Shown here piece after piece: positions 13,101 through 64,000 of a stretch of 64,000 bases of DNA. Both the position numbers and the translations under genes were made by a program. This DNA comes from Halisarca cf. caerulea (taxonomy: Eukaryota; Porifera; Demospongiae; Chondrillida; Halisarcidae), in the NCBI GenBank assembly GCA_963170055.1, contig CAUJGJ010000403.1, positions 18,501 to 82,500 of the forward strand, in the 5' to 3' direction. Below the pieces are notes generated by a model, which saw only the letters and a list, made by a program, of their open reading frames with translations, was not told the origin of the DNA and ran no database searches. How positions within the stretch are numbered: the stretch's first letter is position 1; every line of letters starts with the position of its first letter.

Positions 13101-16100
13101 CTAAACCATTACCAGAAGTAATTACAGGTGGCTACTGTTTCTGCTTGTAACAATCATTACCAAGGTTACCATTGAGGAGTGGATGAATCTGTTGTTGTGA
13201 TATGAGGTTATCACGTGTTTAAGCATTCTAACTTCTGTTACAGGAAAGGAGGTTCATTATCAGAGGGAAACTCACAGGAAGTCATGAAGACCCGTCATGT
13301 GTAACTGCTCATTTGAGTCGGTCACATACCCCAAGCCCAGTTTTAAGCCAAGCCAGCTACTTGGGGCCTATGAGATTGCCATTCAGCCCAAAATACCAAT
13401 ACTGATATATTGTAAATACAAGAATTTGATCCTCCTAACATTACTTGGTGGCTCAAAGCTCATTCACAAATTAAATCCGTGAAGTGTACGCCTCCAAATT
13501 TTTGCTTTATACGGTATGTAATGTATTACAGTATCCTCTCATGCAGATTGTTTCTCCAATGTAGGCATGGTATGCTCTTGTGTACGCTGTGTTCATCACT
13601 TCTGCACTCTGCTATCTGCTGATAACATGGGCAAATCTACATCTACCTTCCACAATTGTCACTGCGTTTTGGCCTGTTCAGGTATGTACGTATTGAGTAT
13701 TATTGTTCTTATTGTGTTCATAAGTACTCACTTACCAAATTCATGAATTTGTTAGTTGATAATAGCATACGTTCTCATAATGGAACATACTGAACATTCT
13801 CCTTAATCCAGCCTCTTGTGCTTCTGACAGAGACTGCTAGTCTAGGCATCTTATTTAATAATTATTACTCTGTTCTACGTAGTGTAGATTCTCTGATCAT
13901 TCCTTGAGTATCCATTAGTATACTCTGACTCATGCCACACTCTATGTACTGGTGCACTCATGCCACACTCTATGTACTGGTGCACTCATGCCACACTCTA
14001 TGTACTGGTGCACTCATGCCACACTCTATGTACTGGTGCACTCATGCCACACTCTATGTACTGGCGCACTCATGCCGCACTCTATGTACTGGTGCACTCA
14101 TGCCACACTCTATGTACTGGTGCACTCCTGCCACACTCTATGTACTGGTGCACTCATGCCACACTTTATGTACTGGTGCACTCCTGCCACACTCTATGAA
14201 CTGGTGCACTCATGCCACACTCTATGTACTGGTGCACTCCTGCCACACTCTATGTACTGGTGCACTCATGCCACACTCTATGTACTGGTGCACTCATGCC
14301 ACACTTTATGTACTGGTGCACTCCTGCCACACTCTATGTACTGGTGCACTCATGCCACACTCTATGTACTGGTGCACTCATGCCACACTCTATGTACTGG
14401 TGCACTCATGCCGCACTCTATGTACTGGTGTACTCATGCCACACTTTATGTACTGGTGCACTCCTGCCACACTCTATGTACTGGTGCACTCATGCCACAC
14501 TCTATGTACTGGTGCACTCATGCCACACTCTATGTACTGGTGCACTCATGCCGCACTCTATGTACTGGTGTACTCATGCCACACTCTATGTACTGGTGCA
14601 CTCATGCCACACTTTATGTACTGGTGCACTCATGCCACACTCTATGTACTGGTGCACTCATGCCACACTTTATGTACTGGTGCACTCCTGCCACACTCTA
14701 TGTACTGGTGCACTCATGCCACACTCTATGTACTGGTGCACTCATGCCACACTTTATGTACTGGTGCACTCCTGCCACACTCTATGTACTGGTGCACTAA
14801 TGCCACACTCTATGTACTGGTGCACTCATGCCACACTTTATGTACTGGTGCACTCATGCCACACTCTATGTACTGGTGCACTCATGCCACACTCTATGTA
14901 CTGGTGCACTCATGCCGCACTCTATGTACTGGTGCACACATGCCGCACTCTATGTACTGGTGCACTCACGGTCGCCACTGCAGTGCTTATCAGTCCCTCC
15001 TTGTCTTGACACATTTGCTCACTGTATACAGGAAAGATCTATGTACTTTGCGATATGCATTTCATATTTCTAGATCAATTGGGTAGCGTCTTCCTTTGCA
15101 GGTTCCAGTCGCTATGATTACTGCAGGCATTTTCTTACATGAAGTCATTGCACCACTGGTGAGTGGATATTTGCTCACAATTACAGTATACTCTGAGAAG
15201 TGTGCTAAAATTTCATCTTAAAAGTATTTCATGTAAACAGTACTACATGTTATGCTTGGACCTGCACTTGGATTGCAGTAGCATTTATATTGAAAGATAC
15301 TTCACAATTCACAAGGTTTAACTGTACTTATCTCAGGCATGTACAGTATATCAGTGGTAGATGAAGGGTCAGCAACTTGGGCATACTTCTCCGCCTTGCT
15401 ACTGCTCTGGCTTACAGTTGAGAGAAATTGTGCATTTTTCACTGAAAATACCATTCAAGTCAGCCATCTTGATTTATGCATCATCACATCATAAAGGGAA
15501 CTGGTTGATATGTGTTCAGGACATTCTAAAGTATTTTATGCCAATTTATCCTGCTAGTCTCTTCCAAATATGAAAATGCATCCTAAGGTTATGTGCTTAA
15601 ACAATTTGTAGATGGTGGATATAATACAAAAGCTAAAAGTTGCTTCTTTTTTTGGATATTTTGCTGTCCTAACCAGCAATAAAGGCTGCTAAAAGTAGCC
15701 TTGCAGAATACTCTGTGATCCATGGAGATGCTTTCAATTGCAATCTACACTTTTATTTGTAGCATTAATTATAACTATGACCACATTTTGCACTCTGGTT
15801 TCGAAGCTATATTATTGAGTACTGTTCCATCTCCATATTACGTTTGAGTCAATAATACATATTCAATGTACATAAGACAATTTGGAACACTTCTTCATAA
15901 TTTCACTGTTGAAAAGGAGTCACAAATGCTGATCTTGCGCATTTATGGGTGTATCCATTGTATACTGGACTCACAGCACATGTTTAGGAATGTTTAGGAT
16001 TCAGGTATTAGATTGCTGAAGCCTTCTCTATCCTGGTATGATTGAGTTGTTTTCCACCCATCTGCACTCAGTCTGGCAATTGGCATACATGTGTCACAGG

Positions 16101-18484
16101 TGATCATTGCATATACAGTATACAGTACATGTACAATTTCTACAAGGACATTTGCTGGATGTCAAAATGAATGTTAAGATCGGAATATGGTGGGAAAGAC
16201 TTCATCTGACTTTATGATCTTATCATACGTACAGTACGTATGTACAATATTGTCCCTCACTATTGAATCATTTCTGTTAACTGTTCTATAGCACTGCGAA
16301 TTGAACAAACAATTGTCCATGTGTAGAGTGTTCCATTCGCTGAGCACAGTCATTACTGTTTCAATAAACAGTTAATTTGTCTTCAACACCAAATAATTAA
16401 TTCAAGTAATGCTGAATTGTGGTTTTAGTCCTCTTCTGACTTTTTACATCCATGTTATGAAATGGTGTATGAAAATTTGAACCATATTTCTATTGTCTTT
16501 TTGACAATAAGACCAACTTGTATTTCACATTTCTGACCCATTTGTGTTGACAGTCTGTCGGTAGCTGTAAATTTTTTTCACTACATTATCACATGGTCAG
16601 GTGCCTCTTGTAGTCTGTGGTTGCTGTCCTTCAGAATGTACAGTGAAACCTCTGCAATTCGACACCTCCATACTACTACTTTCTCTATGTTTTCACCATT
16701 TCTTGAGGTATAGTCACCTTACTAAATTTTAGTAAGAGTCACTCTGCAAGCCGACAACCTCCTACTCTATCACTTTTTCAACACCCATTGAGTGTCGGAT
16801 TAGAGGTTTTACTATAGTTGGATAAGCAACAATGTCTGGTTTGTATGGTCATTGCAGTAGATGTCCACAGTTTCCCTGTGAATATTTGGAAGTATATGAT
16901 ACCGTTTTGTGTGAATAATGGGATTTATGTTCTTTTGTTTGCAGCAATACATAGGAACAGCACTTGTGGTTTGTGGGCTGTTCTTAGTAATCATCTCTAA
17001 CCACTGGGTAAGTGCATTTTCTTGTTTGAGTTCATAGTCTATTGTGTTCGGAATCTGGTCACTAAGGTGGTGGGTCAGCTACATTTGGAGCAGCTATGAA
17101 TATAATTATCATGCCGGAAATAATAATTATAGCACACTAACTAGTATACTTGATTGTCGTTGTACCATTTTTGATGCTTTATTTCAACATACATAAAGCC
17201 CAGCACTTTATTTAAAGTTTGACTAAGCGTTCATCTAAGTTCAATGAATGATCGTATATATGGATTTCCGGAAATTCTGTTCTTCAACTGCTCCACGACA
17301 CCTAAACTATGCCTAAAATGGCGATTTTGTACCCGCAGCAACACAAAGTAGTTGATTTCCTGTTAAACTGAGGAAATTTCCAAATTCCACACATACATTC
17401 TTAAATACAAGGGTGAGCTACGAGTTTTGTCCAAATACACTTGTTACTTGGCAATTTCACTCGATAAAGCGTCAAAGTACGGCAAACGGAAAGAGCTCTG
17501 TTCACTGAATGACTTTTTTTCATTCATTCTTTGGCCTACACAGGTTTATTAATTAACTCCATGAGATGAATAAGAGTAGTGACACTAATATCATTCAGTA
17601 AAATTGATGTAACAGCTCAAGTTTGTGAATATTGCATGGGCTGACCGACCCGCTACCTTAAGCATACAGTACTTTGCTGTGTAAGCGCACAATGTGAAAA
17701 CAGTCTCTTCAATGCTTTGCACTCTCATTGTTGTTTAGAGTATCTGTGGTATTGTGGAAGTGCTTCTCCCAGTATATTAAATACAGACTGCTTTGCCTTG
17801 TTATTCAGCCTATTGAAGTTCTGAATTTATTTTGTCTACAGTGGCTGATTTTGCACATGCAAATACGAAATTGCAATGTGGTCACTATTTAGGATTATGA
17901 ATACAATTGATATAGAACATCCTATTTGGAATAATTAGGAATAGGAAACTTTTGAGTCTAGTCCTTTAGCAGGCGTAGTACTACAATTTTGTGTTGTTTT
18001 CATTTCTAAAGGAACAACATGGGAAATACTTTACATGCACCCATACTGTAAATTACATAATATTATAAGTTGGTCCATCACAATTACCATAGGAGGTAGT
18101 TTAATTAAAGCTGTAGGTTGTATTGCAGTGCTACGCAAGTTTTAAAGCAGGATTTAAAAATAGTATTATATACCCCGCACCCAGTCTGTCTAACTCTGTG
18201 CCTGTCTAGACCTTTTTCCATTTAGCCATCTAACCCTATTTGTAGTGTACTAGCCCCACACATGTCTATGGAAATCTAGCATCTGGCTTGTCTGCTTTTG
18301 TGCCACAAACATCCCAGTTTTGGTTTCACCATGCATGGCAAGGTTTGTGTGTTTGCTTTGTGCCAATGTCCAGGAAACTAAATATCAAGAAAAGCTAGAT
18401 GCTCAAAAAGACCAACAAATGCGAGAAAAGGATTTGGAGAAGGAGCCTTTGTTACTCAAAAAGGAACAAGGAGCTATACAATGA
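7110..18484 (+). CDS. EamA/WAT1-like drug/metabolite transporter, 13 exons, N-terminus missing
   Basis: Exons: 7110-7192, 9244-9328, 9786-9827, 10559-10615, 10706-10774, 10859-10901, 11436-11581, 12183-12231, 12278-12444, 13565-13681, 15102-15158, 16945-17007, 18374-18484. All junctions are GT/AG and all phases agree, giving 362 codons plus stop. The product resembles the ten-helix EamA (DMT) fold of plant WAT1/nodulin-21-type carriers. Telling stretches are FYRDACCFPLLML, LGVTGMFGNQLLFILGVQFA, DIASILQNVIPVWAAFLA, ETIGFFLLLGNTICM, AVYVLIQKR, TWANLHLPSTIVTAFWPVQ and GIFLHEVIAPL. A Ser/Thr-rich loop in the 11436-11581 exon has three N-glycosylation sequons (NTS, NST, NET). The C-terminal tail is charged and cytosolic, with a dileucine-like EPLLL. 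The intron 12232-12277 is only 46 nt. The substrate cannot be inferred, and the start exon was not found. Confidence 0.9.
7824..7880 (+). mobile_element. LINE 3' tail (same family as 33.5 kb)
   Basis: The block AGTAGCCTCTGGCTAAAG followed by GTTCCCCAG recurs almost exactly at 33515-33560, downstream of an RT C-terminal fragment. Here it ends in about three CTGATAC units. It lies in an intron of the transporter gene. Confidence 0.6.
8212..8554 (+). repeat. 49-bp minisatellite, 7 copies
   Basis: The unit begins GAAATGAGGTCTTACGGTAC and ends CAAGAATAA. Copies are nearly identical, with one T/G alternation (TCTTACGG or TCTGACGG). It lies in a transporter intron, next to a tRNA-derived SINE. Confidence 0.95.
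8590..8714 (-). mobile_element. tRNA-derived SINE (head)
   Basis: Read on the minus strand from about 8711, GGTAACTCTATAGCTCAGAA continues with GGTAGAG, an A-box match. About 30 nt later AGTTCAATGCC fits the B-box. The sequence does not fold into a clean cloverleaf, so it is a SINE head rather than a functional tRNA gene. Confidence 0.6.
11149..11364. mobile_element. TA-flanked MITE, 216 bp
   Basis: Terminal inverted repeats of about 26 bp with a few mismatches share GCACTAATTTTCACGGGA or its near match, and both ends are flanked by TA. The interior is rich in TTTCGCGAAT-like words. It lies in an intron of the transporter gene. It resembles the 24.75-kb element in type. Confidence 0.8.
13928..14968 (+). 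repeat. 28-bp minisatellite, about 37 copies
   Basis: The unit is ACTCATGCCACACTCTATGT followed by ACTGGTGC. Because 28 is not a multiple of 3 and the unit has no stop in any plus frame, all three plus frames stay open for hundreds of codons. Copies differ at a few fixed positions (CAT/CCT, CTCTA/CTTTA, CCACA/CCGCA), suggesting higher-order duplication. It lies within the 13682-15101 intron of the transporter, so it is not coding. Confidence 0.97.
15159..16944 (+). other. Transporter intron with a pogo-like MITE at 16641-16814
   Basis: An intron without recognisable coding sequence. The ends CAGTGAAACCTCTGCAATTC (16641) and, inverted, GTCGGATTAGAGGTTTTACT (to 16814) are flanked by TA and match the pogo/Tigger-like MITEs at 20.4 and 46 kb. 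Confidence 0.65.
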
Positions 18485-20811
18485 ATATTTTCTGTACTGT
18501 AGTTGTGATTACGTTACTCTATTGATGGTTATTGTGTAAATATGCCTGCGCATGTCTGAATGCTCAACTGTTGATCAAACTATCTTGTACATCACTACTC
18601 ATACACCTGTGCAATGCCTTCTCATTGGATTCACTACATCATGCAACTTCAGAGCATGCAGAAGTGCATATTGATTATGATGGTGGACAGGTTCATTGCT
18701 GGTATATTATTTAATGAGGGTGAAATATTGGAGTAGGTCACAGCAGGATTTTTTTCATTGATATTCATTCAAATCGTATAATAATACTGTATTATGGATT
18801 TGTCGTGGCTTTAGGCAACCCTCCCTTTTTCAAAAGGGGGGATAAGCATCAGAATGGCAGTCCAACTTGCACCATCCGCCTAGTCTGGCGTCAGTCCCCG
18901 AAAATGGCCGAGCGAGATTGGGTCGGCAACGCCAGACTACCATCTGCCTTAATTGGCTTTGGCTCATGCATGGTTGATCACTCTTTCACCCTCAAAAATT
19001 CTGCCATGCAGCTACACAACCTGTCTTCCTGATTCGATAAATACCCATACACTTGGGAAGTCCTAGCTCTTCACCTAGATCACCCCCTACCAGCTCATGC
19101 AGCCAAATCCCAATAAGCATGGTATGGTCTTCAGACCTCTGTAAAGTACACTTAACTCGATCCCTATAGCTCTTGCAGCAGGCCTTAACCAGCTTTGTGA
19201 CTATATAAGAGCAAGAGTTTTGGATGGCTCAACCAATTAACGACTCTGGTGTGTATAATGCTGCATAGATCCCATCCTTAGGCCTACAGATGGATAATGC
19301 ATGACACAGTTACCATTTCGGTCGACCTAGCTCCATCTGGGTCGACCTAGCTCCATCTGGGTGTGTCTGCGCATGCATGTGTCGACCCTACTTTTGCTGC
19401 CAGTGTGGAACCCATGCAGGTGAATGAGTTTACCACCCATGCACAGTTATAATTTGAGCTGCATAAGGCATCATCCCATCACCATGCACTCAGTTAATTA
19501 AATCTCCAGGTCTCTTGTTGCAGCTGGAGTTCCTAGCCAAACTTATAACCTCCTGGTTTTAGCCGCCTATAGATGGGAAATGTCCATGCATGGAGACGGA
19601 GTATATAATCTGTCTCCATTGGAGGTGCATGCATGTGGCCGCCCTCTCGCATGCAGACACCACATGCCCAGACACATATGCTCAATCATACACATCCTTG
19701 GCCTCCGTCTGCTCAGGGGCAGTGGCTGATGCTGCAGAAGCCCGCAAGGCAGAGCAGTTCCAGTATCTGAAAGCAACCCACATCTTTCCACCAGTATCCA
19801 TAGAAACAGGGTGCCGTTGGACCCTTTGCTTCATCTGGGAGTGTGATCAATGGTGAAGTAAGAGTGAGAGGAGGGTGGGAAGGGTAAGGGGAGTGTGAGA
19901 GGAGGGCCTGTGGGGAGGGGGAGGAGAGTGAAATGGAAGGTTGAGCTAGGAGATATAGAAGGAGTGCTCGAGTGTTCAGTGGGAGGAAACAGAGGGGAAG
20001 AGCCAAGAAAGGAAAGGCGGGAAAACCAGCATTGTAATTTCGCATTGGGCCATATGAAGTCTCAAGGTGAGAGTCCTCAGTCCATGGCCAAGGTCTTTGA
20101 GTGCAGCAGTGAGTTCAATTAAAGTTCAGCAGTAATCCAGCCAATTAGAGAGACTTACCTTGATTTTAGCATAGATACTCATTTTAGCCAGATAAGACAG
20201 TATCACGGTAATAGAAGTGGGGGTGAATGTAAGACCTGAACAAGGTGACAAGAAAAATACAAGGAAGAAACCAGGAAAGCCAATGAGAAGAATAAGACTA
20301 CGATTTACTCTCCCACATACCAGTCCACACAATTGTCACATTGATGTATCATTTAGAAGAACAAACACTATGCACAAATGTGCAGTGAAACCACTCTAAT
20401 CCTACACTCAATTGGACCTGAGAGTATAATGTCAGATTAGGAGGTTGTTGGATTACAGAGTACCCTTTGCTATCTTTATGGTGATTGTACCTCAGTAAAT
20501 TGAAAGGTCGGATTAGCCGGAGAATGTCGGATTACAGAGGTGTCGGATTAGTGAGCTTGCACCACTTATCTAAACCATAGATATTATAGACTACGTAGAG
20601 TCTAGACAGTGTTTGGGATGCGTGTATGGGCTGGAAGCCGGATTAGAATGACATCCGGCGAACACAGGCCGCAATGGCCACTCTGCCGGGTAGGAACCGA
20701 ACGGTTTAGCCATAGATAGTCTATACACATGGTTTAGCCAGGTGAACGCCTCATGGTTTAGCAAGGTCAACGGTATTGCGCAACGTATTATATACACGTG
20801 CTATGAACAAA
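18485..20811. other. Intergenic region between transporter and eIF4E
   Basis: No exon was recognised. It contains an 11-bp inverted repeat (TAGTCTGGCGT and its complement, about 18884-18940), a 20-bp direct tandem duplication at 19321-19360 (GGTCGACCTAGCTCCATCTG twice), a purine-rich stretch at 19850-20020, and a pogo-like MITE at 20383-20565. The last 240 bases before 20812 should hold the eIF4E promoter, but no TATA box or other core element stands out. Confidence 0.5.
20383..20565. mobile_element. pogo/Tigger-like MITE
   Basis: It begins CAGTGAAACCACTCTAATCC, and its right part repeats GTCGGATTA words in inverted sense. It is the same family as 45983-46743 and 16641-16814. The right end is approximate. 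Confidence 0.6.
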
Positions 20812-59945
<39,134 letters not shown>

Positions 59946-62900
59946 TTGGGAGACCTTAGGAGTTCCTTTTTGTTTGTAATAGCTTTTTGTTACTTTTAAT
60001 TAAGAATGTTGATACAACAAATTGTAAAATATTAAAGTGTTTATTAGTATGATTATATGTGAATCTGATGCCAGAGTGAATCCATTGTAGCTGATCATGT
60101 CAACTGTTTCAGGTTTATTGAAATCTGCCATTCGTAATGTGCAGGTATAGTGGTCTCTCCATAATGATTACACTATATTCATTATCAATGTGTACTCTGT
60201 TTGTCAGTTATATTCAAGGTCCCCTGTATGCGTGGGGGGTTGGCTGATTGGGGTAGCCACCATTGCGAAGTACTACTGGAGTATCTATGTTATTATGGAG
60301 GTGTAAACCGATTATTTGTTCCCAGTGGATATTGAACCGGCAGAAAGTACACAATCTAATCCCAACCTTAACCCTAACCCAAACTGTTACTCAATTTTGC
60401 AATAATTATGCAACATTCCGGGCCAACATAGTGTGCATGTCTTGATGACAAAATGCCGGACGAATAGTCATTCTGTTTTTTGTTGCACTAATTTAACTAC
60501 CTGTGTGAAGAATTCGCAGTGGATTTTGCCAATGTTCCTAGCAGTATTCGTTGGGTGACCTTGAAGGGATTTCTGTCTGTTTCCGGCAAGGTATAAAAGG
60601 AAAAGAAGAAAAAAGAATCCTGATTGAAGTTCGTACATGTCAGATGCACCAGGTGATGACCTGGAAAGGAAGTTTACAATTGGGTAGCTTCCAGAGCTAG
60701 TGCATTTGGCAAGACCCATGCATCTCTCTTCTGTTGGGGCTGTTGCTTAGGGCACTGGGGAGCAGCAGCTGTGAGTTCGAGTTTCAGTTTAGGTTAGGGT
60801 TATACATGTAGTTTTGGAACTTTTTCTGTCCAATCTTCTGTCCAAAATTCCTAGGAAAAGAATTTAAAGTGATCACTTTATGCTGCTTTAGTTGTATAGG
60901 AATGTTATATAGAAAGTGGTACTTTTGTGAACTTTGTGTGGGTTAGTTATATTATGTGCAGACTGCATGAGCTCAGACTAAATAATTTGTCTTATTCTTT
61001 TTTACCCTTTCATAATCCACTGAAACCTGCACATTGCATGCAGAAACAAATAAGAAAATGAAAAGCTGATACCAAGCGGGGAAAAGTTAGCTACTGTTCG
61101 TAGGGATATACCTTCAGTAGAATGTATTGCAACATCATGAGTGAAGTCACCTAACATTCACATGACTTAGATGGTAGACAACAGAATTTCAAGGACCAAT
61201 ATTTTTTTCAAAAGCATGCATGTAAGTAATACTTTACAGCTCTGAAACTCTACAAGGTTGTTGATAAAGGAGTCGACTAGACTAAGTTCTCACTGTGTGG
61301 ATTTTGATAGTTTGTTCTGTAAAATTTTCTATGCACATTATATTTAGGGGCGCTGATCTAGAGTAATTCTCAGGTAGGGGTCCTGGATCAGGGCATGGAA
61401 CTTATATTAACTCGTAAATGAACTCATAAGTACCTGCCACATCATGTACCATGCATGCATACAAAAAAACTTTAAAATTGTCATAAGCTGATAAGGCTAT
61501 TATAAAACTATTACCTCTTACAAATTAAGGATTAAGTATAGGTTCCAGGAACCTTATCTTGCTTAAAATAGTATACCGTATATAATTTCATTCGTGAAAA
61601 GCACCATGCATGTGGCCTAAGGGCTATCAATAGTAACAATTGCATCACTCCTTTAATTCTAGAAACAAGATGGTGGGCTGAGTCGCACCATGCACAGTTT
61701 TTATTTGGACTAAGTGGGATTTTAATGGCTCTCTTGTTGAAAATAAAGCAATTAAGTTAACATCAATGATATACATATAACCAGAATATATTGATCCATG
61801 TGAGCAATGTCTGAGGTATATTTCAGAAGGAAATTTAAAGTTTTCTTCTGATCGATGGGGGGGGGGAGGGGATCGAGGTCTGGACCCCCAAGACCCCCCT
61901 ACATCCACACCTGACATTTTAAGTCTTCTCTAGGACTACAAAAACCTGCACATCACATGAACAAAGGTGAATATCGAAAGGTCACACAGTTAAATGTTAG
62001 CTACTATTTGTAAGAACTCTTCAAAGTAGAAATCGTATCACAATTCTGCCATTTAGTATAGAGCATATTTTTGGATCAAAGGTGTTTTTGGATACTTTTA
62101 AATCTGCTTGCTATGTCATTCACGGGATAAGATCTTTGTGAACATTCAAAATGCAAAATTATATGTAAAAATATTGCATGTACCGTATAACTTTGTTTGA
62201 CTTGCACACCGAAATAACAAAATATTGGGTACGTATATATATTCATGATTATAAGGTTAATGGCTGCCATTTTGTTTTATGTGCAAATTAAATGCACATA
62301 TAAGCTGCTGCCTGCACACATCCCTCATTTCCAATCTTAAAAGATGCACGTGTACATTTTTTTACTTTCCCATTGAAACGAAGCACATAGTCATTACTTT
62401 TCATAATGTTTATCTTAAAGGACGTCATCTCAAACCGGCATTCTTTGAGATTTCAAATTCCTCTTTTAATGTCACTTCCTCCTCCAACCACATCACAACC
62501 AAATCATCTGTAATAATATAGGCATGGTAATATTATTTTCTCTTCTATTATACTGTACGTATAACTCAGTTCCTGTGCTCAATGCTGTCTTAATTTCAAT
62601 CACTGTTGAGTTTTTCAAACATCTCCGAGAAATCCTATCTGCATCTGCAGAGCCCCTTCTCTTAGTTTGAACAAAACTATCTCCATATGCACCTTGATCC
62701 TCTCTAGCTCTCACTTCCCAAAGGTCTTTTCAAAGATTCTCATCACTTATCTCATCCAGGATCACTGCCACTGACATACTCATCTGATATGCTCCTCATT
62801 CCCCATGCAGAGCAATTCCCCTGTGGGAAGAGCGTAATTTTGAGAAGAGTACATCATTCATTGTAGAGAAGGTTCACCTTGATCATTCTATAACTCCTTT

Positions 62901-63046
62901 CTCTTAATTAGTGCTATAACATCCTTGTACCATGTATGCAAATATTATGTACATACGTATGTATCGATCTATGTATGCATGTAGGTATGTCTGCATGCAT
63001 GAATGTATAATTATGATATTAGGGACCTTTTGCAACTCGTAATTTG
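59946..63046. other. Intergenic region downstream of eIF4E, no gene recognised
   Basis: Contains a tRNA-like SINE head at about 60733-60795 (GCTGTTGCTTAGGGCACTGG, later GAGTTCGAGTTTC), an exon-like but unsupported stretch between a TTTCAG and a GTATAG at about 60112-60142, and scattered ATGTATGT repeats near 62950. Open frames here show no family resemblance. Confidence 0.45.
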
Positions 63047-63078
63047 GGCCAATCACGAGAGCTTACTCGTGATTGGCC
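63047..63078. repeat. Perfect hairpin, 13-bp arms
   Basis: GGCCAATCACGAG, 6-nt spacer, CTCGTGATTGGCC. Related ACTCGT(C/G)A words follow to about 63160, including an inverted GTCACTCGTGAC. Confidence 0.8.
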
Positions 63079-63199
63079 AGAATGACTCGTCACTTACAGA
63101 AATTTGAGTTGGTTTTTACGAGTGAGCGGTTGGTCACTCGTGACACGCATACGAGTGTTATTTCCTTAGATAAGCTGGATCTCCTTGTACAGAAGATCC

Positions 63200-63668
63200 C
63201 GTGGACGCAGCGACTTCAGACCGGAAGTATGATGTCATCATCACGTGACTAAGTGTATGACGTCATAATTTTGCCACAACCGTGCCTCACTTCCAAGATA
63301 CTCGAAATACAGCGTTTCCCAGGAACGTATGGGCTTCACACCGGCAGTATGACGTCAATAGTGCATGTATGACTGATTTTTGCTATTATTTCACAGTTTT
63401 ATTGTTTTGCCATCGTTGAGGTTCGTGATCGCCCACATATAGTATATCGTACGCCTGCATGTTGCGAGAAGCCGCATGACGTCATGTTCTTACATCAGCA
63501 TAATTATAATAACCAAATAAATTAATAAGCTACCAAACCCTTACAAGTGCACGTGCGTTAGCGGCAAATTGGCGGGGAAATCGAACTTGATTGGAAGGTA
63601 AGCAGTTATATACGAATATTCATGAAATGGTACAATTGAACTCAACACAATATAATAATATATTATAG
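63200..63668 (+). promoter_or_regulatory. Promoter-like region with CRE/ETS motifs and a 5'UTR intron
   Basis: 63221-63485 holds ACCGGAAGT (ETS-type), TGATGTCATCATCACGTGAC, two TGACGTCA (CRE-type) sites at about 63258 and 63478, and an additional ATGACGTCAAT near 63350. A donor GGAAG|GTAAGC at about 63597-63602 and an acceptor TTATAG at 63663-63668 define a possible 5'UTR intron of about 70 nt ending right before the ATG at 63669. Motif calls are by eye. Confidence 0.5.
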
Positions 63669-64000
63669 ATGGCACAAAGCATTGATAATACCCTTAAGAA
63701 TATGGGTCCCATAATGTTTGGTGGAAAGGATAAGGTGCTGGAGTGGTTCCAGGGTAAAGGAATAGTCCCTGCAACCAAGCTGTGTGAGAGGTGCCCGAAC
63801 AGTCAGCAAATGGTTTTGACAGTGAAGTCTGATGTAGCAGATGGCTACAAGTTCCGGTGTCCAGCCTGCAAGACTTTTAAGTCTGTGAGGGGTGGTAGGA
63901 GTCTAACTGGTCAACAGGGCTTCTTCCACAACTCAAAGATATGCCTGCAGGTCTGGATGATGATGATGTGGATGTGGTCAAGGCAGTGGCCGGTGACCAA
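63669..64000 (+). CDS. Merlin/ISXO2-like transposase, N-terminal part, runs off the window
   Basis: ATG at 63669, open through the window end (110 codons so far). The protein starts MAQSIDNTLKNMGPIMFGGK, then LEWFQGKGIVPATKLCERCP, DGYKFRCPACKTFKSVRGGR, GFFHNSKICLQVWMMMMWMW. A zinc ribbon (CERC ... CPAC) followed by S-V-R-x-G and F-F-x-x-S-K-x-x-L is the N-terminal signature of ISXO2/IS1016-type (Merlin) transposases. The DDE catalytic domain should lie beyond the window. The ATG follows a splice acceptor. It could be an active transposon gene or a domesticated copy. Confidence 0.75.
   Translation, partial: MAQSIDNTLKNMGPIMFGGKDKVLEWFQGKGIVPATKLCERCPNSQQMVLTVKSDVADGYKFRCPACKTFKSVRGGRSLTGQQGFFHNSKICLQVWMMMMWMWSRQWPVT

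Noticed and set aside
13928..14968. CRISPR-like array
   Set aside because: Repeats are contiguous with no unique spacers, and the DNA is eukaryotic.
13932..15086. 384-codon open frame of MPHSMYWCTHATLYVLV-type repeats
   Set aside because: Product of the stop-free 28-bp minisatellite. All plus frames are open and it lies in a transporter intron.

Overview
The window is nuclear DNA of an animal: split genes with GT/AG introns, an animal-type eIF4E, LINEs with apurinic-type endonucleases, and dense Tc1/mariner, pogo, piggyBac, hAT and Harbinger-like non-autonomous elements. The repeat families (an RLE-type retrotransposon family with a zinc-knuckle C-terminus, and a PHD-finger repetitive protein family) are ones I associate with sponges and cnidarians. 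A sponge is my best guess, but the sequence does not prove it. There are no bacterial features.

Layout. 1-5.6 kb is a retrotransposon graveyard on the minus strand: an endonuclease/RT LINE with a short-repeat tail, a broken RLE-type element, and a LINE C-terminal scrap. From 7.1 to 18.5 kb on the plus strand, 13 exons encode all but the N-terminus of an EamA/WAT1-like multi-pass transporter. Its introns carry a 49-bp and a 28-bp minisatellite, a tRNA-derived SINE and two MITEs. From 20.8 to 59.9 kb on the plus strand lies a complete seven-exon eIF4E gene: 609 coding bases spread over 39 kb.

The eIF4E introns hold most of the rest of the window. Intron 1 (9.0 kb) contains a minus-strand PHD-finger pseudogene, MITEs and a minisatellite that looks as if it grew out of reverse-transcriptase codons. 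Intron 4 (17.2 kb) contains a piggyBac-like element whose short ORF is interrupted by a 1.17-kb near-perfect palindrome flanked by TA, a hAT-like MITE with an 8-bp duplication, an intact RT ORF inserted in a (TG)n/unique-sequence tandem array, and several other MITEs. Intron 6 (11.4 kb) contains a 681-codon ORF of the RLE-type family that lacks its RT core, and a nest of MITEs inserted in MITEs.

From 60 to 63.6 kb I recognise no gene. At the right edge a promoter-like stretch with CRE-like and ETS-like motifs and a probable 5'UTR intron leads into the start of a Merlin/ISXO2-like transposase that runs off the window.

The two host genes (transporter and eIF4E) lie head-to-tail about 2.3 kb apart. 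The sequence shows no functional link between them.
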